The notes beneath the pieces were generated by a model, which did no database searches, was not told the origin of the DNA, and was given only the letters and a program-made list of their open reading frames with translations. Shown piece by piece: positions 26,061-37,729 of a DNA stretch of 64,000 nucleotides (position 1 is the first letter of the stretch; each line of letters starts with the position of its first letter). Source of the stretch: Bombus terrestris (lineage: Eukaryota; Arthropoda; Insecta; Hymenoptera; Apidae); assembly GCF_910591885.1 (NCBI RefSeq), contig NC_063273.1, positions 4,588,001 to 4,652,000 on the forward strand, written 5' to 3'. A program made the translations under genes and the position numbers.

Positions 26061-27318
26061 GGTCGGTATTGCATGCGCTTATATCTAGCCCTTTCGTCCT
26101 ACCTCTGTCCTCCTTTTTCCTATTCTTTTCCAATTTTGTCTATCTCTTCATGCGGGATAATGAAACATACAGATTTTTTCGTGTTGCTATTTTTGCTCGT
26201 GCCGCGTTTTTTTTTTATTTCCCACGGGAATCAATGAATGAGATTTTCCTTATCGCGAATCATAATTCACATCAACATTTCGTTCTGTGACAGTTAATTC
26301 CATACAACAATTTTCCAATTTTTCTCTTTAGTATAAAATAGAAACAAAGAATCGCGGTTATTTTCAAAGATCCATTCATATACTCGTCGGAATCAAACAA
26401 TTTTTTTATGAAAATATAAAAGAAATCGGTTGGACTCGAAGGATGTAGCAAGGTTAACGACGAAGATAGTTTGTTTTCTGCTTTTTAATAAAATCGGATT
26501 TTTATTTTGATATTTAGACTAATTTATTTACAAATATATAACGCGATCCACACTTTACTATATGTATCGATCTGGTCATATATTGATCCTACATGGTTGG
26601 TAGAAAGTTGTACGTACATACTTACCTACTTTTAAACGATTCTATAGTTACAATTTAAAGCGTTCGTGTAATTATTTGATTTATTGGAACAGAAGTACAT
26701 TTATGAGTTCAAAGCGTTCAAAGTTTATCTCTTAGAAATCAGATAACTGTAGTTTTATTGCAACTTTCGGAGTTGGCTGTGGATGCTCAATGAAATTTAG
26801 AATAGCATGTTCACCAATTATGTACCAATTATTTGCGTTAAATAAGCTTAACTCTAATATTTTAAATGAAATCTTTAATTTAAGAAAAACTACTTACTTT
26901 GCCATAAATCACCGTTTTTTCGAGATGTAAGTCCATAAAGTAAATAAACGTCGTGTCTATTCTATTAAAAACTACTTGTGTAATTATTTTAATTAATCAG
27001 AAAATATTTGTGCGCCCGATTACGTTTTACTATTTAACCGTGTGTATAATCGATTTTGTACTATTCCGTATATTATCCCGCACAATTGCTTTTATTTTGT
27101 AGCTGTATAAGGCAGATCGATATTCGACAGTTGTCAGACTAGTCACGAACACGTTCTAAAGATATATTCTGTTGTTTGATAGCAACGCAATTGTAAAATA
27201 GAATCTTTTAATTCCCATTAATCTAAAAGATTAGTTACATAAACAAAAATTCCTTTGTTATTAACAAATTTCAACTTGAGCTTATCGAATGGAGAAGAAA
27301 ATCCTGATAGTCACGCGC
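26061..27318. other. AT-rich intergenic stretch
   Basis: No supported gene. The short frames at 26012-26290 are pyrimidine-tract artefacts. The right end should contain the 3' UTR of the HSF2BP-like gene. Confidence 0.5.
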
Positions 27319-28819
27319 TCAATTCATACGAATAAATTTCTGTGAATCTCGCAACTGTTTTATCACTTGTTTCGCGACTGTACTCATTTCATTTTTGTTC
27401 GAAATAGCGATATCTTCTATTTTGCTGATCGGTAGGGTGGTGATTAAGTCTTGAATGTATTTGGGATTCGTTAAACCATATGTCATCGAATGCAACACGC
27501 GCAGACAGAGGAACTGTGTCTCATCTGGTAGCGAATTGTTCCTCAAATAACAATTTAACACGTCGCTTACTCGTGACTCGAAAAGATACTGCAGCCCGGT
27601 TTTATTCATACTGACATTATAAAATGTCATCAGCATTAATCTATAAGAGACACGGCACGATTAAAAGTACAAATGAATTGTTAATTTGCCGGTAATTCGC
27701 AAAATTACCTCTTTAGTGATAAGGAACCTTGCGAAAGTGGCAAAGTGGGCATGAGTTTCATCATTTTTTGTACAAAAGCTCTACCATTCGGATCAGTCAT
27801 TAAAAATTCACGTCCCTCGGGTGTTGCAGATATATTTGATACAATGCCTAACAAGCCAATTATAAACTGATATTCGACGTTGCATGTGGGGGGGAAAGCA
27901 TTTCGATAAGTGTTTATAAAAGCGACGAAACTTCCGTCTGTTATCGATAAAAATTCGCCGATCATGTGCTGAAACTATAATGTACCAATTAACGCGAAAC
28001 TGTACTGTCCGTTGAATACCGGAATTAACAGTATTTACCCCAGAAAGCCAAACGTCGACAATTTCTGGGAGGCGAGATGCACGCCATGTTAAATTGCCTA
28101 AAACTGCTCCCAAAGTTGCACAATATGTACTTTGATTCAATATCTAGAGAGAAAGAGAGATAATAAACATATCTATTAACATAATGAATATTTTATAAAT
28201 TAAATTATAGCCGAATCACTTGTTCTCTTAGATATTCTATTTCTTCCTGTGCCTTTTTGTTTCTGTCCACTTGCTGTTGGAGTTGACTGTGCAATTGTTC
28301 ACACTTTAGTTCTATGGCTGAAATTTTCTCTTTCTCTTCTATGAACAATGAAATAATTAAAAAATGAGGTGTTATTGTTTTCTTTTGAATAAAAAACAAA
28401 CATTATGTGTACCCTTATTTATTTGATCAGTGAATGATTTTGGAAATGAAGAAATAAGATCCTGAATATTTTGACCATCTTCTATATTTAGTTTCTTTAA
28501 ATCTATATCTAATCCAGAATTAACAAGTGCTTGAGGGACATCTGTTACAAACTTATGGATGCTTCTTTTGACGGTCTTTAGAGTATTCTCCACAGAAACC
28601 TGAAAAGTTTTAATATGCTTATATTACGTGGATGCACAGTTTCTTTAGTATCAATTCCTTTTAACAGGCTTTCATATTCTACAAATCTCAACATAGATAT
28701 AAAAGGATCCATGTTAATCGTTCTTTAAACATCAAAGAAATATGAAACCAATGTGAATTTACCAAAAATTGTTTTTCATCTCCTAAATTTGTTTGCCTTT
28801 CTTCATCATCCTTGTCCAT
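27319..28819 (-). CDS. HSF2BP: HSF2BP/MEILB2-like protein
   Basis: In vertebrates HSF2BP (MEILB2) binds BRCA2 and brings it to meiotic double-strand breaks; the same role here is inferred. Six coding exons: 28819-28763, 28599-28413, 28338-28220, 28143-28039, 27968-27709, 27640-27319, giving 349 residues with all phases consistent (the human protein is 334). The N-terminal third is polar and includes a coiled coil (EEKEKISAIELKCEQLHSQL) ending REQILNQSTYCATLG. The rest is the helical armadillo-type domain, with conserved stretches GLLGIVSNISATPEGREFL and LMLMTFYNVSMNKTGLQYL that parallel the vertebrate protein. It is divergent from LBR, with about 1.1 kb between the start codons. The match is from memory of the family, not a search. 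Confidence 0.88.
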
Positions 28820-29937
28820 AATTGTTTAACTGAATTTTGTGTTGATGCAAGTAATTCTCACGTATGTTTAACGGATTGATATCAATGAAAATACTTTCAG
28901 CATGTTGACAACTGTCGTAACCTGCATGAAACATAAATCGTTACAAAAAGTGGGAAAATTCAAACATCAGCGCGGTACAATTTAAAACATATAAGTTCAC
29001 ATATAGTTAATTTGTATATGTATTTTATAACAGATGATTCTTCCGTTACTTATAAATTATTTTCGATTGTAATGCCTCTTTCTCACAAACAACATAAAAG
29101 ATTAAAACTTTATTTCTTTGATTATAATTTCTTCAAATAAAAAAGGGATAAAAAATGTAATATTACATATTACTAATTTCAGTCAACATCTAGCTAAAAT
29201 AAGTTTTGTACATGAGCGTACTCAAGGAAGCGATATATTTGATGAAAAATATTATATTAGTAATAAAATAAAAGTAAAGATTCTGTTTTTTAAAGTTCTG
29301 AAATTGATATTTGAATTTAATTTAAAGACATCTCTATTTTAGAATAGGAATTGAGTTTGAGTTTGAATTTTATTTTTCGTTCAATACATTAGTGTTATAT
29401 TAATATTGCTTCTCGTATGAAACACGCTTAAATCTTATCTTCTTTGTAAGGACATCATAAGGTAACTGGCGCAACGGATGTAAGCATATATTTAACCTCG
29501 CGTGGCCTGCATTTTATGCATCTCGGAACGCTATAGCGTGTGTGCGTCTTCGTGTTATGATGCAAAAAAAAAGCGTTAATTATAACCTTACGATTAGGAG
29601 TTCTCTTATTTTTAATCTAACTCGAATCTCATTAGAACATATTGCTGTAATCTGAGTAAAACTGCACGTAAGTTGTAAAACTGTATTGATTAACATCTTT
29701 ATATATTAGAACTTAATTCATGAATCGTTATTATACGACAGTTTTTGATCGCAAAAACTGCGAACAAAATTTCATTTACTGTGTGATGTGAACAATAGTA
29801 TAGTATTTGCATCTTTTACTTTTTTGTAGAAACAGTTATGCCATATAAAATTAAAAGTTGAACAACATATTTAATGCATTTAACTATTATATAACGTAAC
29901 GATGTTTTACAGATCATTATTAATTTTTGGACACAAT
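28820..29937. promoter_or_regulatory. Divergent intergenic region between the HSF2BP-like gene and LBR
   Basis: AT-rich, about 1.1 kb, between two oppositely directed start codons, so it holds both promoters and 5' leaders. A TTTTACAG sequence at 29906-29912, before the LBR ATG, could be the acceptor of a 5' UTR intron. The 74-codon frame at 29118-29342 is not supported. Confidence 0.45.
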
Positions 29938-32468
29938 ATGAAGTTTTCAGAAGGAGAAGAAGTACTTGTAAAACATCCAAGTACTGATAGATACCACAAA
30001 GGTAAAATATTAAGTATGAGAGGTGAACGGTATAAAGTACAATTTGAAACAGGCATTGAACAGTATGTTCATTCAACTGATATTAAGGTACCTGTTTTGT
30101 TAAATTTAAGCTATTTTATATATTTTGCCTTTTATATATTCTACCTCGTTTTCTCTTTTACTACTTTTTTTCTTTCTGTATAATTTCTTCAAAATTTTAG
30201 ATGAATAGGCCATCAAGAAGTACAACTAGAGCTAGTAGTAAAAGTAGAAAAAGTCCCACCAGATATTCATCAATCAGAAAATCTCCACGCAAACGTTCAC
30301 CCGGAAGATCTCCATCTGTAAATAGACAATCTACAAGGACTCAAAAATTTGCAAAAATTTCTCTACCACGAATAGAAATACCTAGGGGTAAATATATTGT
30401 TACAAATAATCTGCTATTTTTTAACAATATTATTAAATGAATTGACATTTTCCCGCATAAAATGTATAGATATGCAGGATAATGGCAATACTGATAGTAA
30501 AAAGAATATAAATGATGATGAACATTCTGTTGAATCAATGCCTCTTCAATCGCGATTGAAAGAAATAGGAACAGTGACGCGTAGATCAATGAGATTGTTA
30601 TCTGGTACGCTAAAACCTGAATCAGATCATAAAATGGTTTTATTAACGAGAAATATTAATCGAGCTGTCTCACTTCCCATAGAAAGGAAGAGTCAAATGC
30701 ATGATTTTAGTGTTGACGTGAAGGAAAGGGGGCATTCAGTACAAAGAGATCAAGTAAGATTTTTGTGTATTGATTATTGTATATTATGATAAACATTCTA
30801 TATACATTTATTAATGTTTGACTTCAGGATTTATTAAAAACTATAAATTATGAAAAAGATGTAGATATAAATCCACAAGTAATAGAAAAACGAAAGAAAG
30901 AAATCAGCATGGTTAGTGAACCACAAGAATGGGGAGGATGGTTTGGAACCCTTCTTCTTATAGTTTTATCACCCGTAATAATGATACTACCGCAATTAAT
31001 GTGTACAAAAGATGAATGTATACTTGGATATCCTAAGATACTAACAGACGTAACGTTATACGTCGATCTTAGAATTTTTACTGCATATTTAGGTTTCTTT
31101 TTATTTGTAATAATTTTTTCGACTATACCGATTGGACGAAAAATTGATGGACCACAAAATAGAATTGGGAGATTACAGTATCGTCTAAATGGTGGCTATT
31201 CATTATTTAAATTACTCATTTTAAAGAAAAATTATATGAATGAAATTATTATTTTACATACTTCTTTTAGGTTTTTTATGCAGCCTTTTATCAGTAATCA
31301 TATTTGCTGCGTGTATATATAAAGAACTAGAAGTCACTGATCTCGTTATACAAAATTCTGTACAATTTTCAATTAGCGGTTGGATTCTTGGAACGATTTT
31401 ATCATTATTATTATTTGTAAAGGGCGGCAAAGCTCCTGTAGCTAATCTAAACATACATGGATCTACTAACAGTGTGATATATAATTTTTGGCAAGGGAGG
31501 GAAATAAATCCACGAATTGGTCCTGTGGATATCAAAATAAATCTTTTTCGGACTTCCATGATAACAATAGTAATAATCATTCAAAGAGTTTCCTCATCTG
31601 TAGAAATGTATATTATAAGATATGCACGATTTTATTCGAATTACAGATTCTCATAAATTTGTCCATTGTGATAAAAACAATTGAAGAAATGGAAACGTAT
31701 AGTTTAGAATATCTTAACATAGGTGTTATGTTAGGAACTTTACTGCAAATAATTTATGCAATGGACGCACTCTTCTTTGAATCTGCAATACTAACAACTT
31801 TTGAAATAATGTATGAAGGAACTGGTTACATGTTATGTACCGGTTATATGATGTACCCATTTTTATTGGCTCTTACAACAAAGTATATGTTATATCACAA
31901 GTAAGTACTAAGAATAAAAAATAACAGTACATCATGCCATTGAAATTTTATTGAAACATGTTTCTTCAATTTTAGAACACAATTCACTTATCTGTTTGTC
32001 TTTCCTATACTTGCATTTATAATTGGATATTTGCTATATAGAATAAGCAATTTACAAAAGAATGAGTTCAGAAGAAATCCTTTATCTCCATCATTAATGC
32101 GTAAATATAAAATCATCTTACATTTAAATCAATATTAACATTACAAAATTAATTTTTCATATTATTTGTACATTTATTTTGTAGACTTAGAAACCATACC
32201 AACCACCCGTGGTAAGAAGCTTATAGTATCTGGATTATGGGGTCATGTAAGACATCCGAATTATTTAGGTGATATAATAATGTGGTGGTCAATATCGTGT
32301 ATAAGTTTGGCACATAATATTTTACCTTATTACTATGCAATTATATGTACAGGATTGTTGATATATAGAGCAAGAAGAGATAATGAACGTTGTAAAATGC
32401 GTTATGGTTTAGCTTGGGAACAATACACGTCACGTGTTAAATACATGATTTTATATCGTATATTTTAG
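29938..32468 (+). CDS. LBR: Lamin B receptor
   Basis: Inner nuclear membrane protein that tethers lamina and heterochromatin; its C-terminal half belongs to the sterol C14-reductase family. Eight coding exons: 29938-30087, 30201-30387, 30470-30753, 30828-31191, 31271-31569, 31647-31900, 31976-32100, 32185-32468; 648 residues (human 615). Exon 1 encodes a Tudor domain (KFSEGEEVLVKHPSTDRYHK). Exon 2 is a Ser/Arg-rich segment (RKSPTRYSSIRKSPRKR), the usual site of phosphorylation and chromatin contact. Membrane helices start at WGGWFGTLLLIVLSPV. The reductase signature LIVSGLWGHVRHPNYLGD is near the C-terminus. The intron at 31570-31646 is only 77 bases. The donor after 31191 (G|GTGGCT) is weak but the joined sequence RLQYRLNGF fits the family. 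An in-frame ATG at 29902 would add 12 residues; the later ATG fits the family start better. Confidence 0.93.
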
Positions 32469-33143
32469 AATATAATATGTAGAGAATATTAGCAAAGCTA
32501 CCTTTAGATACCAAAATATGTTATAAAATTGTACCTTTAAAAACTGCAATGCTCATTATTTTATAGAATATTTTAGTCGTATTAGAATCGTTATATAGAG
32601 TCCATATACTCATGCAACACACACGTGAAACAGCAAATAGGTTGAATATAGCAAATCTGTGGAATATAAAACCAAAAGAAATGATTGTATAACATTAAGC
32701 ACTAAATTTAAGCATGTCATTTCTTTAATTCTTTAAAGCAATGAACAAAGTGTGATTATCAAAACAGTACATTTTAGACATAATTAAGAGACATTGTTGA
32801 TATAAATATATGTAATATAAAGTATATTTCTATTATAAAGACAATTACATGATGTAAAGACAAAATATGATGTAATGAACAAATTGCAGTAAGAATTTTT
32901 ATACTTTTTATACAGAAATGTACAATTGACAAATAAATAATTTTCTAATAGCTGCGTTAAAATTATATAAAGAAAATTTGTTTTTAACTGTATCCAAAAT
33001 TTAATGTTTTGAAATGCAATCGACTGTATAATTTTTTCCAAGGTTGTTGCCTAGTGTGGCTGTGACCTGTGACACAGCAATAAAAGTATTCTGTTACAAA
33101 CTGGAGATGTTTTACTGTGGTTTCTTTTAACTTTGTTGATAAA
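32469..33143 (+). other. Intergenic spacer between LBR and PSMG1
   Basis: AT-rich spacer of 675 bases between two same-strand genes; it holds the LBR 3' UTR and the PSMG1 promoter. An AATAAA at 33079-33084 lies 60 bases before the PSMG1 ATG, so it is unlikely to end LBR unless the transcripts nearly touch. Confidence 0.5.
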
Positions 33144-34164
33144 ATGGCAAGTTTTTTCGGTGAAGTAATATTTCCAGTCTCACGTGCGTTCTGGGACGAT
33201 GAAGATGAAAATAAAGCTACTGAATGTTCAGTTAATCAACCGTAAGTTTTATTTTAGTTAAACATAACCTCTTCAGTTAAGTGTTTCAAAAGTGTCTCAA
33301 ATACTTTTTGGAATATATTTCAGCGAGTTTTTTGTTCAGTGGTTAAAAACAAAACCATCCAGCATTGATACTTTAATTGTAATTGAAGGTGAAATGTTAA
33401 TCGGTAATATATATTAATTTAATTAATCGGTAATATTTTGGTCGTGTTATAAATAGTTTTAATGATATTGTAGATTTTGTAAAAGAGTGTTTGTGCCCAA
33501 ACTCAGAAGAAGTATGTTTCGTGGAAGATGAAAAACAAAAAAAGATATATACAACTTATCAAGTTACTAATGATATGTATTTAGGTATTGTATCTCCACA
33601 TTTTGATGTGAAATTGTCAGGCAAATTTGTAGAAAAGGTAAGAAAATTTAACTTAAATTATAAAGTATATAATTCTAGTAATTTGCATTAATTTTATTAA
33701 ATTTATTAGATGGGTGATATTATATCAAGTGCAAAAAGTATAATTTGTATAACATGTTGTCATATATCAAATTTCAAAAAGAAGGATATACCAACAGTAC
33801 CTTCTTTCTTACGGATGTTGACTACAAAAAGTGGAGAGAATATTTGCAAATCGAAAGAGCCATACTTAGAGCAGCCAAATATTATATATGGAGTAACAGC
33901 AGGAGGTTAATATTCAAATAATACAAACTATATCTTTAGATGAAAGTTCATTATAAATGGTACAAACATACATATGTTTCAGTATTGTCATATGCTCAAA
34001 TTATGGAACTACCTTCAGTTTTGTATGTTTTATATACAGACAGTATGGTATTGGACTCATTATCTGCAGAACCGCTTTTAAAATTATTAGCAAATTATGC
34101 ACCATTGCATACTGTTACATTTTCTGGAAAAAACTTTTTTAATAAAGGCAACCTTTACATGTAA
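33144..34164 (+). CDS. PSMG1: Proteasome assembly chaperone 1
   Basis: PAC1 pairs with PAC2 to guide assembly of the 20S proteasome alpha ring in the cytosol. Five coding exons: 33144-33241, 33324-33403, 33474-33637, 33710-33905, 33983-34164; 239 residues, shorter than human PSMG1 (288). The start MASFFGEVIFPVSRAFWDDE matches the family N-terminus. SFLRMLTTKSGENICK...LEQPNII and VLSYAQIMELPSVLYVLYTD are the most conserved stretches. The C-terminus NLYM has the form hydrophobic-Tyr-X, the tail that in PAC1 homologues docks into alpha-ring pockets. The stop is only 267 bases from the cyclin K stop on the other strand, so the two 3' UTRs may overlap. Exon phases all agree. Confidence 0.92.
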
Positions 34165-34431
34165 AACATTGACTAATTTTTCCTTAGAAGTTTTGTATTT
34201 ATAGTTTCTTGTTTAAATTAACAATTTAAACACGTAAACATTAATAATATAAAAACTTTATAATTAAATATTACTGTTAATTCTAAACCTTACATATTTA
34301 CAATATTTACAAGACTTAGATTACAAGACAAGATTTAACTATTATCTCTTTGATAATATTAACTTCAATTACAATAATGGCGTTTACATACAAACAAACA
34401 TTGCATATTTGGTCTTATAAATTTGTATGTG

Positions 34432-36164
34432 TTAAGGTTGTGGTGGATAATACGTACGCGGTGTAGGTGCTGGGGGTACTGGATTATTTGGAGGGAAGTA
34501 TGACGCGTTTGTAGGATAAGGATATGGTTGAAACGGTGTTGGCGTTGTAGTAGATGTAGGTGGTGCAGGTCTAATGGCACCAGAGGAACCCATATGATGC
34601 ATTGGTGGGACAATGTGATTCATTGTATTTACAGAAGGTGGTGGTACAGAAACATTTGCTGGAGGAAACGCTGGAGGATAATTGATATTACTATGTGCAA
34701 AATTGGTTGGATATGTTTGAAAATGCGTTGGCACATCCATTGGTTTTATTGCATCTGTGGTATCTGTAGTTAAGCATCCATTTGCAGAGACTGCAACTGC
34801 TTCAACTTTAGTAGCCTTTCCTGGTGTAACTACAATTTGATATTAATAAGACAATTTGTCATCACAAATAAGACAATTTTCATGTACATACCATTTGGTG
34901 TAGTAGATATTGATTCTGTGGAAGGTGCTGTTATAGCTCTATCTCTACAAGGCTCATTAGATGGTGTTAAAGGTGGTGAATCCGGCGGCTTTGTGTTATT
35001 TGCTTGTGAATACAAATCTAATACTTGATGACATATATCTGAAAAAACAAATCAGATGTACTTACTTTCCATATTGATATATTCTAAAAAACGGTTTCTT
35101 ATTAGGGTACCTTCTAGAAGATCCATAGTAACATCCTCAACAAACATGTCCCACCAACGTAAATGTTTGGGTAATCTTCCATTCCAATCTACCACTTCAA
35201 ATTTGCTAAGCTTCCCTGCCAAATACATGAGAGCAACAGCAATAATTTCTGGTTCCCATTGCAATGACAATGTTGTACACAAACTATAAAGGAAAAGGAA
35301 TAAAGATTATATAAACTTTTTAAATCAATTTAAAAGTAATAAGAAAACATTATAATATATAAATATACCTGTCGTTAACAAATGTCCAAGCCATTTGAAC
35401 CATTTTCTGCAATTTATTTTTATCACCTGCAAAATATCATTGGTTATTTTGTCACTTAATATATTATTTATTAAATTCATAAAATTTATTTCAATACCTT
35501 TAAGACATTTTGCATATTTTAGCAAGTAGCTGTATGGATGTTCAACTTGCAAATCAAACTTTATAGTTTGTAGTAAAATTCTTTCTAATGTTATGACCTC
35601 TTCCTAGAAAATTTATAAAAAGATTATTTTACAAATTACATTTCAAGGATATATATCCTTAATAATAATAAACTATATAGTTATAATATAGCCTTAAGAA
35701 TAATAATTATATAGTTTATTGATTTACCTTTGGATCCTCTCCAAAAGTCATCAATTTTTGTTCAGTTAATAAAGACTTTGCAGTCTTAATTATATCTTTG
35801 CATTTTTTTGGAGTTTCTTCTACTTTGCCTGCTAATAATAAACAGCAGCATGCAGTTACCTATATGAGATTCAAAAAATAACATAAAATATTTATTTTTT
35901 TCACATCAATAAAAAAGAAATTAATATTTATTATTAAATACGTACATATCTTGGGAAGTTTTTAAATGAATGAAACATGTAGAATCTATGAAAATAAACA
36001 ACTCCAGTTGCCATTGTATTGTATCCTAAATCCATTTTGGTTCCTGTATCAATAATAAATCTGGCCCCTTCTTTCCTATATCTGCATTCTGTTTCGTAGT
36101 CAATTCCATCTTGAATGGATGGTGTATTTCGTAGTTCTTTCTTCTCATAATACCAGCACGGCAT
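34432..36164 (-). CDS. CCNK: Cyclin K
   Basis: Cyclin partner of CDK12 and CDK13, which phosphorylate the RNA polymerase II tail during elongation in the nucleus. Seven coding exons: 36164-35946, 35859-35728, 35603-35498, 35426-35369, 35283-35111, 35038-34892, 34829-34432; 410 residues (human 580). The two cyclin folds fill residues about 1-250: GARFIIDTGTKMDLGYNTMA and LAGKVEETPKKCKDIIKTAK in the first, SLCTTLSLQWEPEIIAVALM in the second, then EDICHQVLDLYSQ. The tail is Pro-rich, as usual for the family. A 5' UTR intron (36390-36175, donor GTAAGT) precedes the start exon. A second, stronger donor after 35066 would add 15 residues in frame after the second cyclin fold. Tail-to-tail with PSMG1, head-to-head with the RSK gene. 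Confidence 0.93.
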
Positions 36165-37729
36165 TTTTATTGCACTTAAAAAGAATAACATACATAAGAA
36201 AACTTTATATAAATAATGACACTTCGCTAAGGTTATATCACATATATCACACAGGTTATATCACAGAATAAATCTTTTCTATACTGAATATAAGTTTACA
36301 TAAATGATAATTTAGTAATTATTGTTACACAAAGAAATTTCTAAAATCTTTACTATTCCATAAACTTTACAGTACTTTACAGATACTTACCAATGTTTAT
36401 GTTAATGTTTAAGGTGTTCTCTTTCTTTTACTTGCTTAGATGTTTTTTATTATATACAATATTGTGTTATATATAATATTATATATACTATCTATATTAA
36501 CCCGTTTGAATTGTTTATTATAAACAAGAGTTTGCAAAGAGTAATACTTGCAAGACACTATGGCCGTAAACACTATTTCAAGATAATTCCGCATCTGCAC
36601 GTAACAGAATGTACACAAGAAAGGGACAACAAGAAGTCATTTTACGTAAAGTTGCTCATGCGTGGCTGTATCACTTGCTAGGTGGCAGCACGTATACTAT
36701 AATACTATAGGAATTATTAGGAATTATTTTAAAATTTAAAATTAATAATAACAGAAATATTATTCATTTCATTTTATGTGTGAAATCTACGTATAAATCA
36801 TTTTATTTTCACAAATAGTTATTCAATTACTAGTACTTATTCTTAACGAGTCTTTACACTATACTTGTGTATTGTGTGTGTGTGTGTGAATATATGTATA
36901 TCTTAACTTAGGCTTATTTGAACTGAAAAATTTCTAGAATTATATTGCACTGTATTACATACTTTGGAAGTACGCGGCTAAAGGTGACCTTTTACCCTGA
37001 AAAAGGGAGTGCCGCTCTTTTCCGGAAGTATGGAAGTTTGAATTTTCTTTTCTTCCCGCGCAGAGTTCTTTTAGCGGAAGTGAACTTTTTCAGCTCGCAG
37101 TTCGACATCTGTAGTTAGAAAAGAGAAATATATAATTTTATATAAAATTGCATCACTTGTTAGGCGCCAGGGATGTTTCATGTGAACGTGTCTTACAATA
37201 TATAGAATGAATGTTTTATACATCGATTTTATTTCATTAAAAAATGAAGTACAATTTTTAGTAAAAGAATTTAAATTTAGTTATAAAACAATTGTATATT
37301 TTTCTTCCTTCATGTTTGTTTGAATATATTGTTATCGCATTATATATTATCTATATCTTACAAATACATTTCCCAATCTATTTTGCTTTGTTTGTTGACA
37401 AATCAATAAAGTACATATAAAGGTGACTTCTTAGACCAACAATACAGAAGCGTAAAAAGGACAGTCGTTATACAAAACATTGAAACATCGGTTTCTAGTA
37501 CATATTAACGGTTTAACGCGTTATCTGTGGTCAATAAGTATCAGAGTATATGTCATAGATGCGTCTATCAATTTACCGCGAATACCCGTAACGTATTACA
37601 TTTTGAGGGTGATCTACGTTGCGCTCTTGTAACATAAATAAACGTTAATTTATGACGACCGCGCACGCAAGAATATTTTACAAACATAACATCTACAATT
37701 TCACAGATAATAACACAACGTCGAATATA
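36165..37729. promoter_or_regulatory. Divergent promoter region of cyclin K and RSK
   Basis: About 1.5 kb between the two start codons. It includes the cyclin K 5' UTR exon ending at 36391 and a (TG)n run at 36873-36888. An ETS-type site CCGGAAGT lies at 37022-37029 and a second core, GCGGAAGT, at about 37073-37080, both in a short GC-richer patch that may mark the RSK start region. Motif assignments are inference. Confidence 0.4.

Noticed and set aside
35066..35066. Using the strong GTAAGT donor as the only cyclin K exon end
   Set aside because: The upstream donor at 35111 restores the family sequence EDICHQVLDLYSQ exactly, so it was kept as the main model and the other reported as an alternative.
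37652..37729. Starting RSK at the upstream in-frame ATG
   Set aside because: The extra 26 residues do not resemble the family, whereas the ATG at 37730 gives MPLANL, the usual RSK start. It remains possible.
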